A stretch of 64,000 bases of DNA, taken from NCBI GenBank assembly GCA_010672825.2, contig JAAHFU020000002.1:1934001-1998000 (forward strand), read 5' to 3'. Under the pieces are notes generated by a model. It saw only the letters and a program-made list of their open reading frames with translations. It did no database searches and was not told the DNA's origin. Origin of the DNA: Leptolyngbya sp. SIO1E4 (GTDB lineage: Bacteria; Cyanobacteriota; Cyanobacteriia; Phormidesmidales; Phormidesmidaceae). Every line of letters begins with the position of its first letter. Within the stretch, counting starts at the first letter, position 1. This document shows positions 8,460-20,777 of the stretch, piece by piece. A program made the position numbers and the translations under genes.

Positions 8460-8612
8460 AGATAGCCCTATGGCTGTGTTCAGTTGAGTCCAATACCTCT
8501 GGGTCAAGACAGGGTCTAGGGTTTGTTTGGGGGGCTAGGGTTTGGGGGCTAGGGTTTGGGGTCTAGGGTTTGGGGTCTAGGGTTTGGTTGATCAGCCTGC
8601 ATATTGCGATAC
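8460..8612 (+). repeat. Family C repeat with expanded G-rich core
   Basis: The element carries a tandem expansion of a 13-16-base unit: GGTCTAGGGTTTG, GGGGGCTAGGGTTTGG and GGTCTAGGGTTTGG recur about five times between 8513 and 8588. This gives many GGG/GGGG runs on one strand, a strong potential G-quadruplex tract. The other C copies have one or two units. It occupies the gap 8386-8638. Confidence 0.8.
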
Positions 8613-8638
8613 GACGAGATACCGCAGGCGAGCCAGGG

Positions 8639-8926
8639 TTAAAGGCTTTCATAATGCTCAACCACGGGAAAGGGATCGTAGAAGGGATGCAGCAGTGCCT
8701 TCCATGTTTGGTATTCATCGGACTGTCGAAAGCCTTCTGTGTGATCTGCTAAAGTGTCCCACTCAACCAACAGAAGGTATCTGTTCTGCTTCTCGATGCA
8801 TTTTTTTAGCGTATGCGATCGGTACCCTGGCATCGACGCAATAATGCTCGACGCGTTTGCAAAAGCATCCTCGTAGTCTTTTTCTCGACCTGGAATGATG
8901 TCTAGGATGGCGACTTCAAGGATCAT
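8639..8926 (-). CDS. Antibiotic biosynthesis monooxygenase (ABM) domain protein
   Basis: A 95-residue single ABM domain (dimeric alpha/beta ferredoxin-like barrel). MILEVAILDIIPGREKDYEDAF is the first strand and helix, MPGYRSHTLKKC and RYLLLVEWDTLADHTEGFRQS are the family's typical core, and PFPVVEHYESL its last strand. Members include quinone-forming monooxygenases, haem-degrading enzymes and many uncharacterised proteins, so the reaction is open. It starts 15 bases after the EamA gene ends on the same strand, so the two are probably cotranscribed. Confidence 0.85.
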   Translation of the reverse strand: MILEVAILDIIPGREKDYEDAFANASSIIASMPGYRSHTLKKCIEKQNRYLLLVEWDTLADHTEGFRQSDEYQTWKALLHPFYDPFPVVEHYESL

Positions 8927-8941
8927 GCTACGGTACTGCCC

Positions 8942-9382
8942 CTATGCTCCTGACACCAATACGCCTCCCAAGATAATAAACCCAGCCCCCAACAAAAGCT
9001 GCAGCGGGTTCATCTGTTGCCACTCGGCAAAAATCACCAGCGCGAGCCCAGTTGTGATCAACGTATTCATGTTGTAGAGCGGTACTAGTTGAGCCAAAGG
9101 GACCTGGTATTTCAGCAAACCGAGCACCACACAGCCCGTGCCTAATGCCCAGAAAACCCCCTGCATAGAAGAAAAGGCGACGGCTATGGGTGACGGCATG
9201 CTGCCCGGTAGCAGCTGATTGAACAGGAGGCCGGTGCCGCTAATGGCAATGCCGATGCAGAACAAGTGCCCCCCGACTGACATTCCCGCGTTTGTGCTGC
9301 TTTTGGCAAATACACTGGAAATCCCGTAAAACAGTGCTGGCAAGATACCGCCGACCAGCAGTCCCAGTAGTTTGGATGACAT
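8942..9382 (-). CDS. EamA/DMT-type small membrane transporter
   Basis: A 146-residue hydrophobic protein with about five membrane helices, half the size of a full ten-helix drug/metabolite transporter. Typical segments are LLVGGILPALFYGISSVFAKSS at the start and LLLGAGFIILGGVLVSGA at the end, and QVPLAQLVPLYNMNTLIT lies in the middle. Single-EamA proteins are thought to function as dimers. Substrate unknown. The downstream gene is an ABM protein 15 bases away; the upstream cytochrome b gene is separated by a terminator. Confidence 0.75.
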   Translation of the reverse strand: MSSKLLGLLVGGILPALFYGISSVFAKSSTNAGMSVGGHLFCIGIAISGTGLLFNQLLPGSMPSPIAVAFSSMQGVFWALGTGCVVLGLLKYQVPLAQLVPLYNMNTLITTGLALVIFAEWQQMNPLQLLLGAGFIILGGVLVSGA

Positions 9383-9400
9383 AACCCTCTGTCTTTACCC

Positions 9401-9426
9401 AATAAAAAATGAGCGCCAGGCGCTCA
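9401..9426 (-). terminator. Intrinsic terminator of the PadR-cytochrome b unit
   Basis: On the minus strand TGAGCGCCTGGCGCTCA forms a 7-bp stem followed at once by TTTTTTATT. It lies 75 bases after the cytochrome b-like gene and just before the EamA start. Confidence 0.75.
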
Positions 9427-9500
9427 CCTTAAATCTTGCCAGATAAAAATGGTCGCACTTGGACGTGACGGACAACGCCCCACAACTCGGGAGAAGTGAA

Positions 9501-10490
9501 CTATGCAGAGGGTGCATTGCGATTGGGTGCTGCCCTCTGACACCCCTTGGCAAAGCTAAACCGCTTCTCAGTTGGTTTCCAGGTTTGCTCTTGAAAGAGC
9601 AGTGCGGTGAGGTGAATGACAGACAGCAGAATGGCTGCGATCGCTAAGACATAGCTATGGAACGCATACATATGCTGCAGTGTGATGCTGCTGATACCGC
9701 TGCCACCGGAGAGAATCTCCTTCAATGTTGCTCCGACCAGGGGAATGGAGCCCACAATGCTGAGTTCGACCTTAAAGCGCCAGAAACTGGTCTGTTCCCA
9801 ACTTAAGACAATGGCAGTCCAGCTGAGGCCAATGGCGGTGAGGGTTAAAAGGATACCGCTGATCCAACCGGTAAGCCAGGAGAGCAAAAACTCGCGACCT
9901 AAGAACATCACGACGATTTGAACCAGGGCTAAGATAATTAGGCCATGACCGGCAACCTGATGCAGGCTCAGGATGAGGGTTCCGTTGGTAATGGTGTGCA
10001 TAATCCTGGTCAGTGATTCGTGTGCCCCCATGGCTGCCGGCTGATAATAAAACGCCAGCAAGACACCGGTCAGAGCAGCCACGCCACATAGGGTTAACTC
10101 CGCCACCGCCAGTAGGGTGGCTGTCCGTTGCAGGATGTAGCGGTACCGCTGCGATGAAGGAAATCGGCTAGTCAACTGCCCTGCCAGCGCTTGGGCGATC
10201 GCGGCTTTTGCAGATAAGAGTCGAGCTTTCACAACATTGCCTCCCACAAAAAATGCCCTAAGCCTTTTAAGGAACTGATCACAGAGAACAACCCCCGCGA
10301 CATAGACCGCAAAATAAAGCAGTCGCCATCGGAAAATCACACTGACCTGCCAGGCTGGATACCGGCTCAGCAGGTCTGTTCGAGAAGACACGATGTCCCT
10401 AAGCCAGTCCTGGTACTCCTGCCACACCTCTGGGAAATGGCTCATGATGCCACTGACTTTGCTGGCTAATTCCATTTCTTCCTCAGGCAT
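9501..10490 (-). CDS. Cytochrome b-like membrane protein
   Basis: A 329-residue protein whose C-terminal ~200 residues form a four-helix cytochrome b/b6-type domain. Histidines sit in helix positions suited to bis-His haem b: HQVAGHGLIILAL and LQHMYAFHSYVLAIAAILL, with GVLLAFYYQPAAMGAHESL matching the b6 helix A/loop. The N-terminal ~110 residues are not part of canonical b6 and hold a membrane segment plus a basic region. The ATG at 10490 has AAGGGGG 6 bases upstream inside the end of padR and lies one base after the PadR stop, so translation is probably coupled; an ATG at 10526 would overlap padR. Its role in electron transfer is inferred. Confidence 0.75.
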   Translation of the reverse strand: MPEEEMELASKVSGIMSHFPEVWQEYQDWLRDIVSSRTDLLSRYPAWQVSVIFRWRLLYFAVYVAGVVLCDQFLKRLRAFFVGGNVVKARLLSAKAAIAQALAGQLTSRFPSSQRYRYILQRTATLLAVAELTLCGVAALTGVLLAFYYQPAAMGAHESLTRIMHTITNGTLILSLHQVAGHGLIILALVQIVVMFLGREFLLSWLTGWISGILLTLTAIGLSWTAIVLSWEQTSFWRFKVELSIVGSIPLVGATLKEILSGGSGISSITLQHMYAFHSYVLAIAAILLSVIHLTALLFQEQTWKPTEKRFSFAKGCQRAAPNRNAPSA

Positions 10491-10491
10491 C

Positions 10492-10827
10492 TCATACCCC
10501 CTTGGGCTCTGGCGTCCAATGAGCAACGCTCTCTAGCAGTTGCTGTTTAGCATTCAGTGCCTGCACTCCTGTACCCGTGATTCGGTAGTATTTCCGCCGG
10601 GCACCGGTATGTTCTTCCGGGGCTTCATCTCCCCATTCAGATTTGACAAAGCCCTTTTTCTCCAGCTTCTTCAGGTTGGGGTAGAGCGAGTTAAATCCGA
10701 TCTGCTGCCCCCCACTTTTTTCGATCGCGGCCATGATCTCCAGGCCATAGCGTCTGCGGAAGCGCAGCGCTGCCAGAATCACTTCTTGGTTAGGGGTCAG
10801 ACGCAAATCTTGATCGCTCATATCCAT
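10492..10827 (-). CDS. PadR-family transcriptional regulator
   Basis: A 111-residue winged-helix protein. TPNQEVILAALRFRRRYGLEI opens the PadR domain, NSLYPNLKKLEKKGFVKSEW is recognition helix and start of wing, and GARRKYYRITGTGVQAL is the wing, a hallmark of the family. The long dimerisation tail is short here. PadR proteins usually repress their own operon until a ligand or stress acts; here the only gene clearly downstream is the cytochrome b-like one, with which it shares translation signals. A candidate operator lies at 10873-10893. Confidence 0.92.
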   Translation of the reverse strand: MDMSDQDLRLTPNQEVILAALRFRRRYGLEIMAAIEKSGGQQIGFNSLYPNLKKLEKKGFVKSEWGDEAPEEHTGARRKYYRITGTGVQALNAKQQLLESVAHWTPEPKGV

Positions 10828-10872
10828 TCTTAACGGCTATCCCTGACAGGCGAATTTATTCAAATATAATCT

Positions 10873-10893
10873 TATATCTAATAAATGGATATA
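10873..10893. promoter_or_regulatory. Candidate PadR operator
   Basis: TATATC (10873-10878) and GATATA (10888-10893) form an inverted repeat with a 9-base spacer, 46 bases upstream of the padR start. PadR sites are typically AT-rich dyads of about this size, so autoregulation is a reasonable inference. Confidence 0.45.
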
Positions 10894-10894
10894 T

Positions 10895-11944
10895 CTATTT
10901 TGTTAGAACGAATTTGGCCAGTACTGGAAAGTGATCCGAACTCCCGCCATCGTGACCGACCCATGCCCGCAGCGCCGTAAACTCGTCTGAGTGCCAAATG
11001 TAGTCTATGCGTTGACCGGCTGCGAGGGAGAAGTAGCCAACCTGAACTGAAAGTGTATGGCCTAAGCCCCAGCCTTGTTTGCGAAAACTGTCGTGGGCAA
11101 AGCTAGAGAGCCTGGCGTAGAACTCAGAGGTGTCTACCAAGTTGCAGTCACAGAGCAGCAAGAAAGGATCGCTTTCTTGTCGCAGTTGTTCTTCCAGGCG
11201 ACGGATTTCCTCAGTTTTTTGGGCGTAATGTTTCCTAGCAGTGGCAGGCCACTGATGAAAGGGCTCTCCTAGGGTAGGGTTGTGAACCCCGTCTACACTG
11301 ACCACTTGAATGCGCTGGTCACTTATCTGAATGGTTGCCCGGATTCCTAACCGCGATCCGGGCGGAGAAAACGCCTTACCCGTGTTCGGCCTGACGCCAG
11401 AGCGATGCCCCGGTAGAGAAAAGATCACACTCTTTTTAACCGGAAATTTACTCAAAATGCCCACAGCCCCTAATCCTGGTTGCTCCAGCACGAGGGCCTT
11501 GTGGGGATAATCGTCGGCAAGTGCTTGAGTTAATGCCCTTAGCAGCTGCGGGGTAAATTCTTGCAGTCCCACAATGTCTGGCTGCTCAGCACGAATCACC
11601 TGGACGAGGGGCAAAGCGTCTTGATTACCCAAGCGGACGTTAAACGTCATGACGGTGATGGCTTGCCCAGGGGAGGGTGGGTGGGGCAGAGAGGGTAAGA
11701 AAAACGCCCCGTACAGCAGGCAAAAGGCCAGGGTAGGAATGCCTAACCCCATCCCCAATCGCCACTGACGAAACCAGAGGGCTGCGATCAGTAAGACCGG
11801 CAGAGGAATGAACAGATAGATAGCAATATAGTTGAGGACACCGATTCCCCAGAGATGCCCCAACCCCTGCGATCGCAGGAGCAACCACAGGGTCATGAGC
11901 AGTACGTAACTCCAGCCAAGCCACGATATCGGTTTTTTCAGCAT
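10895..11944 (-). CDS. Membrane-anchored endonuclease/exonuclease/phosphatase-fold protein
   Basis: A 349-residue protein with three N-terminal membrane helices (WLGWSYVLLMTLWLLL, IAIYLFIPLPVLLIAALWF and LGIPTLAFCLLYGAFF) and a C-terminal EEP domain. Family motifs are VMTFNVRLGN, PDIVGLQEF with its metal-binding Glu, LLCDCNLVD in the GDFN position, and SSDHFPVLAKF. The GDFN motif reads CDCN, a variation to note. EEP proteins hydrolyse phosphodiesters in nucleic acids or phospholipids; in this topology the domain is probably exocytoplasmic. The ATG at 11944 is chosen because longer frames run into the small gene at 12048. Confidence 0.85.
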   Translation of the reverse strand: MLKKPISWLGWSYVLLMTLWLLLRSQGLGHLWGIGVLNYIAIYLFIPLPVLLIAALWFRQWRLGMGLGIPTLAFCLLYGAFFLPSLPHPPSPGQAITVMTFNVRLGNQDALPLVQVIRAEQPDIVGLQEFTPQLLRALTQALADDYPHKALVLEQPGLGAVGILSKFPVKKSVIFSLPGHRSGVRPNTGKAFSPPGSRLGIRATIQISDQRIQVVSVDGVHNPTLGEPFHQWPATARKHYAQKTEEIRRLEEQLRQESDPFLLLCDCNLVDTSEFYARLSSFAHDSFRKQGWGLGHTLSVQVGYFSLAAGQRIDYIWHSDEFTALRAWVGHDGGSSDHFPVLAKFVLTK

Positions 11945-12047
11945 GGTGAAGTCTAGAAGTATGGGGTAACAGGGTCTCCTTGCAACTTTAATCAACGAGC
12001 TATTAAGCTTGCACAATTTGGTAGCCGTAAGCACACTGCTTTTAATT

Positions 12048-12245
12048 TCAGGGGGTATTGGGGTTATTTTGATCGTCATCTAGCAATCCAAAAAGGGTGA
12101 TGGCTCCAGCAGAGGCGAGCGTGTTGGTCGTGGTACTGAGCTGCTTTTGGATGTCAGTAGGATCCTCGAGGGTAGCAAGGTGAAGGCTAATGACTGCGGC
12201 GATAGAGGTAATGACAATAGTCAGACAGAGAAGTTTTCTTTTCAT
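12048..12245 (-). CDS. Small membrane or exported protein
   Basis: A 65-residue product with a basic start MKRKLLCLTIVITSIAAVISL that reads as a signal anchor or signal peptide, a Thr-rich middle, a second weakly hydrophobic stretch and an acidic Asn-Pro tail. I do not recognise it. No ribosome site is obvious before the ATG. It ends about 100 bases upstream of the EEP-domain gene on the same strand, so it may be its small upstream partner. Confidence 0.45.
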   Translation of the reverse strand: MKRKLLCLTIVITSIAAVISLHLATLEDPTDIQKQLSTTTNTLASAGAITLFGLLDDDQNNPNTP

Positions 12246-12392
12246 GGTTGTTTACTTTTTTAACTTGCCTACAGTCTTCCAAAGCTAGATGTAGCAGGCT
12301 GTTCAGCGACTGTTCATCAAGTGTCCAATAGTGTTCAATCATGACCATTTTTGTTCACGCGAATAGAATGGTGCTTAAGCTGAAATGGCTAG

Positions 12393-14906
12393 ATGGCAAA
12401 GCGAATGGCGCGATCTCGAAAGTTAGTTCTGACTAGTTGGACACGAGCGAACGATGCTTTAATTCAGTACTTCGAGGGAAATAAATCGAAGCTGGCAGAG
12501 CATGTACGGATGTCGCGCACAACGGTAACGAATTTCTTTCATGAAAAGCCAGTCAGTGAGAGTCAGTTTCGAAAAATCTGTTTGACTTTACGTTTGAACT
12601 GGCAGGAAGTTTCTTCAACCAATATCCCCTCTGAACCTTTGAGTAATTTCTTCCCAAAATCCCCTCAGCCGGATGAAATTACTTCTTCTGTGACTTTGAA
12701 TGATTGCTCTACAACTTCACAAACACCTGACGAAGTTCTGATTCAGCAGGTTCGAGAACATTGCCGCAAGAAGATCCTTAATCAGCACAGTCGAATGCGA
12801 TTGCTAAGCGGTGAAGAGATTGGAGTTGATCAGCTTTATGTAGATGTTTGGTTATTAAATCGCTCTCCCCGCACCTTTCGCGTATCACCAAACAAGTTTC
12901 TAGAAACCTTTGATTTGCGAAATGATCGATTAGGTTTGGGAGACCGTATCCGGCGTAATCCAGGCTTTAAAATCGCAAACGAAGAACCAAGATTGGTGAT
13001 ACTTGGAAAGCCGGGCTCGGGTAAAACAACATTCCTTAAGCACTTAGCAGTAGATTGGTATAATGGAAAGTTCAAACCAGGATTAATTGCTGTCTTGATT
13101 GAACTCAGGCGAATTCGAGATAAAGGTTGGGATTTGCCATCAGCAATTAGCAAAGAGCTCGAATTAGAAGGATTGCAGGGAACTCAAAAACTCCTTAAAC
13201 GGGGTTGTTTTTTGATATTAATGGATGGCCTAGACGAAGTACCTACACATGAACTACGGCATAAAGTACAGGAGCAACTTCGTCAGGTTTCAGAGAAATA
13301 CTCTAAAAATCAATTTATATTGACCTGTCGAACTCAAGTTTTAGGAACTGTTCCAGTCGGGTTTACTTCAGTAGAAGTGGCAGACTTTAGCCCAAACCAA
13401 GTAGAACAATTTGTTAAAAATTGGTTTGAAGCGAGTGGTCAATCTGGAGTGAAGGCAAAACAACAGTGGGAAAAAATGAATGTTGCCGTAGCCAGCAAGC
13501 CAGATCTAAAAGAGCTAACGGTGACTCCGGTACTGTTGAGTCTCATGTGCCTGGTCTTGCAAGATGAAGGGGAAATTCCCTCTGATAGAGCTTGGCTGTA
13601 CAAAAGAGGCGTCAAGTTACTCTTGAGTCGATGGAATGATGAAAAACAGATTGATGCTTGGGAAGTAGGTACCAAAACCTATCGCGAATTAGACGTTGAA
13701 GACAAAGAAGCTTTGCTAATTGAGATAGCTGCCCGTAAATTTGGTGATCTAAAGAATGATAACTTCGTCCTGTTCAAACAAGAAGAGTTGGCAAGTCAAA
13801 TTACTCAACAGTTGCAACTGGCCAATCGCAGAGAAGCGGTCGCAGTAATGAAAGCTATTGAAGCTCAGCATGGCTTGCTTGTTGAGAGAGCTGATGAACT
13901 TTGGTCATTCTCCCATTTAACGTTCCAAGAACACTTTACAGTTCAATGGCTAACCCAAATCTCTTCTCAACAGCTTGCCGAAAAGATTGCGAATCGGCGG
14001 TGGCAAGAAGTTGTCAAGCAACTGGCGAAATCCCAGCAACCCGCTGATCGGCTGTTACGACTTATTAAACAGGCTATTGACCGCTCAATTGCACGTGAGT
14101 CAGCAATACAAACTTTCTTAAATTCCTTATTCCGGAAATCAGCGTCTATGAAGACAGACTATGGGTCTGCAGCAATTCGAGCCTTATACTACGCCATTGA
14201 TCGTGCCCTCGATCATGTCCTTAACTCTGTCGATGATCGCTCGCGCGTGCGTATCCGTGCTCATGACCTTACCCTTGCCCTCGATCATGTCCTCAGTCGT
14301 GCCCGCGCCCGTGCTCTCGATCTCCCCCAAGCCCGTCTTCTTTCTCAAGCGTTCAACCTTACTCGTGTTCTTGCCCAAGAACTCTCTGGCAATCTTGATC
14401 TTGCGCTTGCTCGAGCCCTTATCCTTATTCTTGCCCTCGACCTCGCTTTAGATCTTGATGTTGATCTCGCTCGTGCACTTGATCGCACTTACCCTCTCGA
14501 CCTGGATCTAGCGCGAGCTATGAATCTTGCCCATGCACGCGTCCTTGACCTTGACCTTGACTTCGACATCAATCCTCAGCTGACAGCACAACTAAAGCAG
14601 CTTAGAGCAGAGTTACCTGTATCGGATAACTGGAATCAATCGCAGCCTATTGATAAGACTCAATGGATTGAGCGACTCCGTCAAGTAATGATTGAGCATC
14701 GAAATATTGGTCATAATTGGCGATTTACTAATGAGCAAAAGCAGCAGCTAGAGCGCTACTACAATGCCAATAAATTCCTTGTTGACTTGATGAAGATTGA
14801 AGGTGCCATCAGTGACGATGTTCGTGTCGAAATTGAAGATACTCTTTTATTACCTTGGGCAGAACTCCAGCGCCTTCAAGCATATGTTTATGGTGACTTA
14901 TGCTAG
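12393..14906 (+). CDS. HTH-NACHT NTPase with LDLA-type repeat region
   Basis: An 837-residue NLR-like STAND protein. Residues ~12-75 form a helix-turn-helix (NKSKLAEHVRMSRTTVTNFF). The NACHT domain follows: Walker A GKPGSGKTT at 205-213, Walker B FLILMDGLDEV at 273-283, an arginine sensor in ILTCRTQVLG, then winged-helix-like segments ending WSFSHLTFQEHFTVQWL (~500-530). Residues ~590-727 are a low-complexity helical tract of repeating ALDLA/RALD motifs, and a polar C-terminus ends it. Bacterial NACHT proteins include antiphage sensors; others are uncharacterised regulators. Codon use in the repeat tract is monotonous (CTTGAT/CTCGAC). It stands alone, with no effector gene next to it. Confidence 0.88.
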   Translation: MAKRMARSRKLVLTSWTRANDALIQYFEGNKSKLAEHVRMSRTTVTNFFHEKPVSESQFRKICLTLRLNWQEVSSTNIPSEPLSNFFPKSPQPDEITSSVTLNDCSTTSQTPDEVLIQQVREHCRKKILNQHSRMRLLSGEEIGVDQLYVDVWLLNRSPRTFRVSPNKFLETFDLRNDRLGLGDRIRRNPGFKIANEEPRLVILGKPGSGKTTFLKHLAVDWYNGKFKPGLIAVLIELRRIRDKGWDLPSAISKELELEGLQGTQKLLKRGCFLILMDGLDEVPTHELRHKVQEQLRQVSEKYSKNQFILTCRTQVLGTVPVGFTSVEVADFSPNQVEQFVKNWFEASGQSGVKAKQQWEKMNVAVASKPDLKELTVTPVLLSLMCLVLQDEGEIPSDRAWLYKRGVKLLLSRWNDEKQIDAWEVGTKTYRELDVEDKEALLIEIAARKFGDLKNDNFVLFKQEELASQITQQLQLANRREAVAVMKAIEAQHGLLVERADELWSFSHLTFQEHFTVQWLTQISSQQLAEKIANRRWQEVVKQLAKSQQPADRLLRLIKQAIDRSIARESAIQTFLNSLFRKSASMKTDYGSAAIRALYYAIDRALDHVLNSVDDRSRVRIRAHDLTLALDHVLSRARARALDLPQARLLSQAFNLTRVLAQELSGNLDLALARALILILALDLALDLDVDLARALDRTYPLDLDLARAMNLAHARVLDLDLDFDINPQLTAQLKQLRAELPVSDNWNQSQPIDKTQWIERLRQVMIEHRNIGHNWRFTNEQKQQLERYYNANKFLVDLMKIEGAISDDVRVEIEDTLLLPWAELQRLQAYVYGDLC

Positions 14907-15350
14907 CTAAAGTTATTATCCAAAATTCTTGATTTTCTACTGCAGTGTTTCGGATAGATTTTGAGCTCCAGTGACGATTCCTAATCTCCATACTTTAAAT
15001 CATAATTCAACTAAATTCGCATTCATTTTAATTATGAGTCAATGTAGTCTAGAATCGTCAAGGCTCCTTAAGAGACAGATGATGTAGGAGAGTTCAAAAT
15101 CTGAATGCATACATTCGTATTTATTAGGTAGATAATTGAATTTCTTCCCTATCCTCAAAAGGAAATTGCTCTGGGTATCTTAAAGGTTCACCTTCCCAAC
15201 TGCCAATAACCTCTTATAGTGTTTCTTCTGCTTTCAGAGAGCTGTCTCTACAACTTTAAGTGGGATCGGCTCTGTCAGCAAAGCCGCTCTCTCAAATGTT
15301 TTTCGGTGGTTTAAGATCGGCTCAGTGCCAACATCGGGAGCTGCAGAGAG
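14907..15350. other. Intergenic spacer without recognisable features
   Basis: AT-rich spacer of 444 bases between the NACHT gene and the adenosine deaminase-like gene. I see no convincing frame, repeat or terminator with a T-run in it. Confidence 0.5.
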
Positions 15351-16397
15351 ATGTGTGATCTCGCCTCAATGCCTAAGGCAGAGCTGCATCTTCATTTAGA
15401 AGGCGCGCCTCGCTGGTCTACCTTGCGCACGGCACTGCAGCAGCATTACGGCATCGAGTTGCCCAGCCGCCCGCCCTGGTATGCCCCTGATTTTCGGTTT
15501 GCGCATTTTGGGGAATTTCAAAGGCTGTTTCAGCAATATGTTCATCCCTGGTTGCAGACGCCCTCGGGCTATCAAGCACTGATTCAGGATGTGGTGGATG
15601 GCTTACTGGTGCAAAACATTCGCTATGCCGAAATAGATTTTTACGCGCCCCTGGTGGAACAGGTGGGGGCATCGCTCGATCGCGTCTTGGAGTTGCTGGA
15701 AGCAGAGGTGGCGCGGGCGAGATCGCAGGGCTGTGTCCTCCGTATCTTTGTCGGTCTGAATCGTCATCATGGGGTTGACACTGCCGTTCACTGGGTGCAG
15801 AAAACTCGCTCAGCGTCCGTGATATCGGGGTTTGATTTGCACGGGGATGAGGTCGGCTGGCCTGCGGATCAGTTTAAACCTGCGTTTGATTTGGCGAGGG
15901 AAGCTGGCAAACGGGTTAAAGTTCACGCGGGGGAAATGACGGGGCCAGAGAACATTCGCCTTGCAGTGGAAAACCTCGGCATTGACCAGATTGGCCATGG
16001 CACGTCAGCAATTCAAGATCCAGGGGTTGTGGCGCTGTTGCGCGATCGCGCTGTCACGGTTGAAATGTGCCCCACTTCCAATGAGCGCCTGCGAAACGTC
16101 GCGTCTTATCAAGCGCATCCAATTTTTGACCTCGACGCGGCGGGTGTGGCGGTTACCGTCAATTCTGATGATCCCACCTTCTTTGGCCTTACCCTGACGG
16201 ATGAACTCTCGCGGTTGATGACAGCACGGCAGGCGACAATCGCTGATCTCAAACGCTGGACTCGGAATGCCTTGCGGCAGGCAATTTTGGATGAGGTTAC
16301 GCGGGCTCGGTTTATGGCTGAGCTGGAAGCCTGGTCACCTGGTTTTGGACAAAAATCTTCTGACCTCGACCCACGCTGTGGACTTGGGCTTAAATAG
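15351..16397 (+). CDS. Adenosine deaminase-like amidohydrolase
   Basis: A 348-residue TIM-barrel metal-dependent deaminase that should hydrolyse the amino group of adenosine or a related purine. Zinc and catalytic motifs are complete: HLHLEG (His13 and His15), HAGE at 192-195, the IGHGTSA motif, CPTSN, and NSDDP near 271-275. Length is typical. Relatives act on adenosine, adenine, 6-aminodeoxyfutalosine or other purines; MPKAELHLHLEGAPRW alone does not settle which. It is not in an obvious operon; the pentapeptide gene follows after 143 bases containing a strong inverted repeat. Confidence 0.88.
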   Translation: MCDLASMPKAELHLHLEGAPRWSTLRTALQQHYGIELPSRPPWYAPDFRFAHFGEFQRLFQQYVHPWLQTPSGYQALIQDVVDGLLVQNIRYAEIDFYAPLVEQVGASLDRVLELLEAEVARARSQGCVLRIFVGLNRHHGVDTAVHWVQKTRSASVISGFDLHGDEVGWPADQFKPAFDLAREAGKRVKVHAGEMTGPENIRLAVENLGIDQIGHGTSAIQDPGVVALLRDRAVTVEMCPTSNERLRNVASYQAHPIFDLDAAGVAVTVNSDDPTFFGLTLTDELSRLMTARQATIADLKRWTRNALRQAILDEVTRARFMAELEAWSPGFGQKSSDLDPRCGLGLK

Positions 16398-16462
16398 GGC
16401 AAGGTTTCAAGCAGTCAGGTTTTGAGCGGAGAGCCCTGGGTTCTGGAGCGATCGGAAGCTAG

Positions 16463-16525
16463 GGAACCGGGTTGCTGGAACTGTAACCAGTAGCTGTGAA
16501 GTTCTAAAACAAGCAACCCGGTTCC
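16463..16525. repeat. Perfect 14-bp inverted repeat before the pentapeptide gene
   Basis: GGAACCGGGTTGCT (16463-16476) and AGCAACCCGGTTCC (16512-16525) are exact complements with a 35-base loop that itself holds GAACT...AGTTC. The right arm ends one base before the GGAAGGG ribosome site of the next gene, so folding could affect its translation. Confidence 0.65.
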
Positions 16526-16540
16526 TGGAAGGGACATGAC

Positions 16541-20552
<4,012 letters not shown>

Positions 20553-20627
20553 GACTGCATCCCCAGGCAGAGTTGGCAACATCCACGCTGGCCTGGGGAG
20601 ACCTTTTATCCTGCATCCCGACGTTAT

Positions 20628-20722
20628 CGCCTTTTTCAGTTGAGGGGAGTACACCTTAGTCAAGACAGGGCCTAGGGTGTGGGGTCTAAGGTGCGCTTTA
20701 TCCAACCGAGAACCGCCATAAC
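20628..20722 (+). repeat. Family C repeat
   Basis: CGCCTTTTTCAGTTGAGGGG, then AGTCAAGACAGGGCCTAGGG and GCGCTTTATCCAACCGAGAA, closing at CCGCCATAAC; it lies between pgm and the phosphorylase. Confidence 0.75.
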
Positions 20723-20777
20723 CAACGTCCTTAGGTAGGTTCGAGAATCCTCATTAGATTCATCAAGGAGAACTTTG

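Noticed and set aside
14161-14451. Second plus-strand frame over the NACHT repeat tract
   Set aside because: A by-product of the repetitive codons; the in-frame NACHT reading continues through it to a proper C-terminus.
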